Part shown: in pieces, positions 38,951-43,873 of the stretch | How the letters are laid out: each line of letters starts with the position of its first letter | Position numbering within the stretch: the first letter of the stretch is position 1 | From: Dokdonella_A sp964582225 | Lineage (GTDB): Bacteria > Pseudomonadota > Gammaproteobacteria > Xanthomonadales > Rhodanobacteraceae | Length of the DNA: 43,873 nucleotides | Assembly: GCA_964582225.1 (NCBI GenBank) | Contig: CAZORA010000019.1 | Location: 1-43,873, forward strand | Direction of reading: 5' to 3' | Notes under the pieces: model-generated | Databases searched by the model: none | What the model was told of the DNA's origin: nothing | What the model saw: only the letters and a program-made list of their open reading frames with translations | Program-made: the position numbers and the translations under genes

Positions 38951-41900
38951 ATGAAACTGCACGAGGACGGCGAGTTCACCGCGCTGAGCTGGGTCAAGCA
39001 GGCGCTTGACGCAACGATGGCGCAGGCTCGCCAGAACCTGGAGGCATACGTCGAGAATCCGGCGGATCTCGAGCCGATGCGTTCCTGCGTGGCAGATCTG
39101 CATCAGGTGCAGGGCAGCCTGCGCATGGTGGAGCTGTACGGCGCGGCGATGGTCGCGGAAAACATGGAGCGGCTCGCCGAGGGTCTGCTGGACGGCAGCG
39201 TCCGGCAGCGTGACGAGAGCTACTCCGTGCTGATGCGCGGCATGATGCAGCTGCCGGATTATCTCGAGCGCCTGCAGTCGGGCCATCGCGACATTCCGCT
39301 GGTCCTGCTGCCGCTGCTGAACGATCTGCGCGCCTGCCGCGGCGAGAACCTGCTCAGCGAATCGGCGCTGTTCGCGCCGAATCTCGCCGCCGCGTTGCCC
39401 GACGCCGCTGCCGGCCGCGTCGAGCCCCTGCCCCCGAGCGAGCTGCGCGCGCAAGCGCTGCGCCTGCGGCTTGGATTCCAGGCCGCGCTGCTCAAGTGGA
39501 TCCGCGATGAGGGCTCGGCCGAGCACCTGCGCCGGCTGATGGACGTGCTGGATCGCCTGCGGCGGATTTCCAGCGGCGCCGAAGCCCGACGGTTGTGGTG
39601 GATCGCGGCTGCAGTCATCGAGGCGGTGGAAAACGGTGGCCTGGAGGCGAGCGTGGCGGTGAAGCTGCTGTTCGCCCGCGTCGACCGTGAGATCCACCGC
39701 TTCGCGCGCGACGGCGAAATCGGCTATGCGACCACTCCACCACGTGAGCTGACCAAGAATCTGCTGTATTACGTGGCCCATTCGGGCGATGACGGCGAGC
39801 TTCCGGATGGCCCGCGCTGCGCCGAAGTGCGGCGCGTCTATCAGCTCGACACGCTGCTGCCGACGCAGGCGGAGATGCAGCACGCCGAAGGCTCGATGGC
39901 TGGGCGCAACCGGAACCTGCTTGGCACGGTGTCCGCCGCGATCAAGGAAGACCTGCTGCGCGTCAAGGATGCGCTCGATCTGTATCTGCGCACCAAACCG
40001 AGCGATACCAGTGACCTCGAGGCGCAGGTGGAAACCCTGGACCGGGTTGGCGATACGCTCGGCATGCTGGGTCTCGGGGTGCCTCGTCGCGTGGTCAGCG
40101 AACAGCGCGACGTGGTCATGCAGATGGTGCGCGGAGAGCGGGCGGTGGACGAGAGCGAGCTGCTCGACGTCGCCGGCGCGCTGCTCTACGTCGAGGCTTC
40201 CCTGGACGATCACATCGATCGGCTGGGTGCCGAGGAGGGCGGTGCGGAGTCAGCGCGGCACGACGAGCTCGAATTGCCCCAGGCCGAGGTTCGCCGCATC
40301 CTGGACGTGCTCATGCGCGAGGCCGCGGTCAACCTCGAGCAGGCGAAGAGCGACGTGATCGCCTTCATCGAGGCGCCCTGGGATCACGCTCGCGTCGAGC
40401 AGATTCCCCGGCTGCTCGAGGAAATCGCAGGTGCGATGCGCATGCTCGCGCTGCAGGAACCCGCCGAACTGATGGCAGCCGCCATCCGTTTCGTGCAGGT
40501 CGAGCTGCTGATGCATCGGCGCGTGCCGTCGGCTGCGCAGATGGACAAGCTGGCCGACACCCTTGCCGCCATCGAGTACTACCTGGAGGCTTCGCGCGAG
40601 CAACGTCGCAATCGCAACCGCATTCTCGATGTCGCTCGCGAGAGCCTGGAGACGCTTGGTTACTGGCCGCTACCGCCGCTTCCCGAGCAGGAAATGGCCG
40701 CGTTGGCGGCGGCGTCGCAGCCCGCGGCCGCGGGTGCACCCGCGGCACATGCGCCCGCGAGAGGCCCCGCCATGGCGGCGGCCGAGCCCGCCACGCCGTC
40801 GCGCGCGGAAAGCGTTGCGGAGCCACAGGCGCCCCCCGAACCGCTGCCGGACGTGCAGATGCTCGCCGGTCGCGATCTGTCCGATCTCGTCGTGGCCGAA
40901 GTGCCGCTGGTCCCCGAGCGCGCGCAGGAGCTCACCGGTCTGCAGCTTTCCGCCGATTCGAGCGAGGCTTCCGCGATCTCTGCCGAGGAGGAGTGGATCG
41001 AGGTCGAGGAAGAGGAAGAATCCGACGTCGTTGGCCAGGAGGAGCTGCTCGAGGGCTTCAGCGGGGTTGCCGGAGAAGAGATCGACGACGACATTCGGGA
41101 GGTCTTTGTCGAAGAGGTAGCGGAAGAACTCGAGCAGATGCAGACCCAGCTGCCCCGCTGGCTGGAGAAGCTCGATGATCTCCAGGTACTGACGCCGCTG
41201 CGTCGGGCGTTTCATACCCTGAAAGGTTCGGGGCGCCTGGTCGGCGCACTGGCTCTCGGTGAGTTCAGTTGGAAAATCGAAAATCTGCTCAATCGCGTGC
41301 TGGATCGCACGATCGAACCAAGCCCTGCGGTGGTCGCGTTGGTCGAACGCGCCGTCGGTACGGTGCCGCTGTTTCTTCGCGCGCTGCGTGGTGAAGCCGT
41401 CGCCCGCGTCGATCTGGAAGGCATGGGCGAGGTGGCGGATCGGCTCGCAGCGGGCGAAGAAGCGTGGCTGGCCGAGCAGCCGGTTCCGGCTAGACGCAAG
41501 GCGCGCCGCAAGGTGCATCCCCACGTTCCGACGTCGGTCGTGAACATGCCGCGAGTCGAGGCCGAAGCAGAAACCCGCGCGGCGGACCTCGCGGAAGAAG
41601 CGGCGGTCAAAGCCGATACCGCCATTGTTCCAGGGCCGCTGCCCAACGTCGACCCGATTCTGTTCGACATCCTGCAGAGCGAGGTCGCCGCGCACCTGGC
41701 GACGGTCGAGGAATACCTGGCGCAGTGCGCCTCGGAGCCGCTGACCGCCAGCGAACCGCTGCTGCGCGCTGCGCATACGTTGAACGGCGCGATCGCGATG
41801 GTCGACATTCCGACTCTGAGCAGCGTGCTGGCGCCGCTTGAGAACTACGTCAAACGTCTGCGCAGTGCGCATCTTGCGCCGCCGCCGGCCGGGCTCGACG

Positions 41901-43873
41901 CGCTGCGTGGCACCGTCGAGCTGACCCGAGCCGTAATGACTGCGCTGAGCGAAAACAGCGCCGTCTTCCCGAACTCCTCCGCGCTCGCGGCTACCATGAA
42001 GGAGCTTCGCGACAGCCTGCCAGAGAGCGACCCGCGCCAGTTGTGGGGGAGCGGGGCCGAGCCGCTGCCGACGGAAGATGAGTTCGACGGAGCGGCGGTC
42101 GACGAGACAGCCGCAGAGATGCCTCCCGAATCGCCGGCTCCGCCCAGCGCTGCGCAACAGCCTTTCGACTCCGTGGACGCGGAGGCGGAGGCCGCATGGA
42201 TCGCGGAGTTCGAACTCGCCGCACAGCAGCTGGACCTGGCTGCTCGCGAAGACGGCGGAGATTCCACGGCCGCAGAGCCCGTGGCCGCAGAGCCCGTGGC
42301 CGCAGAGCCCGTGGCCGAAGAGNNNNNNNNNNNNNNNNNNNNNNNNNNNNNNNNNNNNNNNNNNNNNNNNNNNNNNNNNNNNNNNNNNNNNNNNNNNNNN
42401 NNNNNNNNNNNNNNNNNNNNNNCCCGTGGCCGCAGAGCCCGTGGCCGCAGAGCCCGTGGCCGCAGAGCCCGTGGCCGCAGAGCCCGTCGCGGCTGAATCG
42501 ATCGCAGCTTCGGCTTCGAGCGTTGTTCTGCCGCCGCCCCTGGCCGATGATCCGCAGCCGGACGGCCCGCTGGTCCTGCCGGATGTGGACGAAGAGCTGC
42601 TCGAGATTTTCGGCGAGGAAGCCTCGGACATCCTGGACCATTCCGATTCGATCCTGGCGCGTCTGCACGTGATGCCCGGTGAGCACCCGCTGATCGTCGA
42701 GCTGCAGCGCGACCTGCATACGATCAAGGGCGGTGCGCGCATGGCGGCCCTGACACCCATCGGCGACTTGAGTCATTCGATGGAGTCGCTGGTCGAAGGA
42801 CTGGCCGATGGCACGATCCAGTTCGATCGCGGCGTGCTCGATTCACTCGAGCGCGGTTTCGATCGGCTGCATGATCTCGTGCAGCGCGTTTCACAGCGGC
42901 AGGCAATCTCCTCGCCGCGCAATGCCATTGCGCGATTCGAGCGACTGGTCAGCGGAGAGCCGTTGGTTGCGCCCGCGTCTCCGATATCGGTGGCGGAGAG
43001 TCCGCACGCCGAGGGAGCGCCGGTTGCCCAAGCGGATGCAGCGGGGGCGGAGGCCGCAGCCACCCCACCGCCGAAGGTGCTGCCGCCGCGCCGTCTCACC
43101 GCGATGGATCGCGAAGAAGCGCCGCATGTGCAGCAGGAGATGGTCCGCGTGCGTTCGGACCTGCTCGATTCGCTGGTCAACTACGCGGGTGAGGTGTCGA
43201 TCTATCGCTCGCGCCTCGAGCAGCAGATTTCGACTTTCCGCTTCAACCTGGTCGAACTCGAGCAGACGGTCACCCGCCTGCGCGAACAGCTGCGCAAGCT
43301 CGAGATCGAAACCGAAGCGCAGATCATCGCGCGCTATCAGCGAGAGCAACTCGATACGCTCGATGGTGCGTTCGATCCGCTGGAGCTCGACCGCTTCTCG
43401 CAGCTGCAGCAGCTCTCGCGAGCGTTGAGCGAATCGGTGTCCGACCTGGTGTCACTGCAGGGGCTGCTCGACGACCACACCCGCCAGTCCGAGACTCTGC
43501 TGCTGCAGCAGTCGCGGGTCAGTTCCGACTTGCAGGAGGGCCTCATGCGCACGCGCATGGTGCCCTTCGATTCGCTGGTTCCCACGCTGCGGCGCACGCT
43601 TCGTCAGGCCGCTCAGGAGCTCGGCAAGCGAGTGGACCTGCGCGTCGATGGCGCGCACGGCGAAATGGATCGCAACCTGCTCGAGCGCATGAAAGCGCCG
43701 TTCGAGCACATGCTGCGCAACGCGCTCGCCCACGGCATCGAATCTCCGGCGGATCGGCTGGCTGCCGGCAAGCCGGCGGAAGGGCAGGTGGCGATTCAGG
43801 TGAGTCGCGAAGCGACGGAAGTCGTGCTGCGCATCAGCGACGACGGCCGCGGCATGGATCGCGAGGCGATCCG
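38951..43873 (+). CDS. chpA: ChpA/PilL hybrid histidine kinase, broken by N gap, 3' partial
   Basis: CheA-like kinase of the pilus chemosensory system. ATG at 38951 has GGGAG before it. Residues 1-600 are FimL-like/Hpt-like, with H51 in DLHQVQGSLRM and a later His-less module. An acidic linker leads to Hpt domains with H755 (FHTLKGSGR) and H942 (HTLNGAIAM); a third, at 42717 (LHTIKGGARM), lies after the gap. Then come the dimerisation helix VRSDLLDSLVNYAGEV and the start of the HATPase domain (MLRNALAHGIE, DDGRGMD). The frame after the gap differs by one from the frame before it, but only because the gap is padded to 100 Ns; the homology is continuous. The CheW-like and receiver ends lie beyond 43873. 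Xanthomonads call it pilL. Confidence 0.93.
42266..42485 (+). repeat. 15-bp tandem repeat coding VAAEP, with gap inside
   Basis: Unit GTGGCCGCAGAGCCC encodes Val-Ala-Ala-Glu-Pro. Before the gap: one variant unit at 42266, two perfect units (42281-42310) and a partial one (42311-42322, one change). After it: CCC, then four perfect units (42426-42485) and a diverged fifth. The repeat forms a linker between Hpt domains of chpA. Identical copies probably caused the assembly break. Confidence 0.95.
42323..42422. other. Assembly gap of 100 Ns
   Basis: Exactly 100 unknown bases, the usual placeholder for a gap of unknown length, inside the VAAEP repeat of chpA. The left side ends after base 12 of the unit and the right side begins with its last three bases, so the true gap is probably a multiple of 15 bp, possibly zero. 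Confidence 0.97.

Noticed and set aside
42426..42500. Possible phase-variation by frameshift in the chpA repeat
   Set aside because: The unit is 15 bp, so gain or loss of units keeps the frame. Length variation of the linker is possible, on/off switching is not.

Overview
The window is high-GC, gene-dense chromosomal DNA from a gammaproteobacterium, most likely of the Lysobacterales/Xanthomonadales (an inference). Supporting points are the pilG-pilI-pilJ-chpA(pilL) cluster without a separate pilH, the gshB-tonB-algH-ruvX-pyrB block beside it, the pepA-holC-valS and holD-rimI blocks, and frequent GTG starts with 4-bp GTGA/ATGA overlaps. A run of exactly 100 Ns (42323-42422) shows that this is a draft scaffold. 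I saw no tRNA, rRNA, CRISPR array, insertion sequence or phage gene.

Layout. 1-1.2 kb: end of a macro-domain gene (minus) and a GNAT acetyltransferase. 1.25-7.5 kb: a putative uptake module. A TonB-dependent receptor (plus) diverges from an operon for a periplasmic binding protein, permease, ATPase and an NnrS-type membrane protein, with a good Fur-box candidate between them. 7.5-10.2 kb: M28 peptidase, MscL and an FAH-family hydrolase, all minus. 10.4-14.8 kb: a four-gene MacB/DevA-like export operon (adaptor, ATPase, two different permeases). 14.9 kb: a small DUF4124 protein.

15.5-22.5 kb holds the most interesting unit. A run of plus-strand genes, mostly overlapping by 4 bp, encodes phosphatidylserine synthase, a GAF/PP2C-phosphatase/RsbW-like-kinase protein, a STAS protein, an MCE (Mla-type) lipid transporter (MlaE-, MlaF- and MlaD-like) and a PqiC-like lipoprotein. 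holD, which overlaps the lipoprotein gene, and rimI follow. The arrangement suggests a partner-switching circuit acting on a lipid transporter, with the STAS protein in the position of MlaB.

22.5-27.8 kb: valS, holC, a four-helix membrane protein and pepA (minus). 27.9-31.5 kb: lptF-lptG, then pilU (plus). 31.5-35.3 kb: gshB-tonB-algH-ruvX-pyrB (minus). 35.5 kb to the end: a promoter and the type IV pilus chemosensory genes pilG, pilI, pilJ and chpA/pilL. The last gene is crossed by the N gap inside a 15-bp tandem repeat and runs off the window. pilU and the chemosensory genes both point to twitching motility. The gap breaks the chpA frame only because of its placeholder length.
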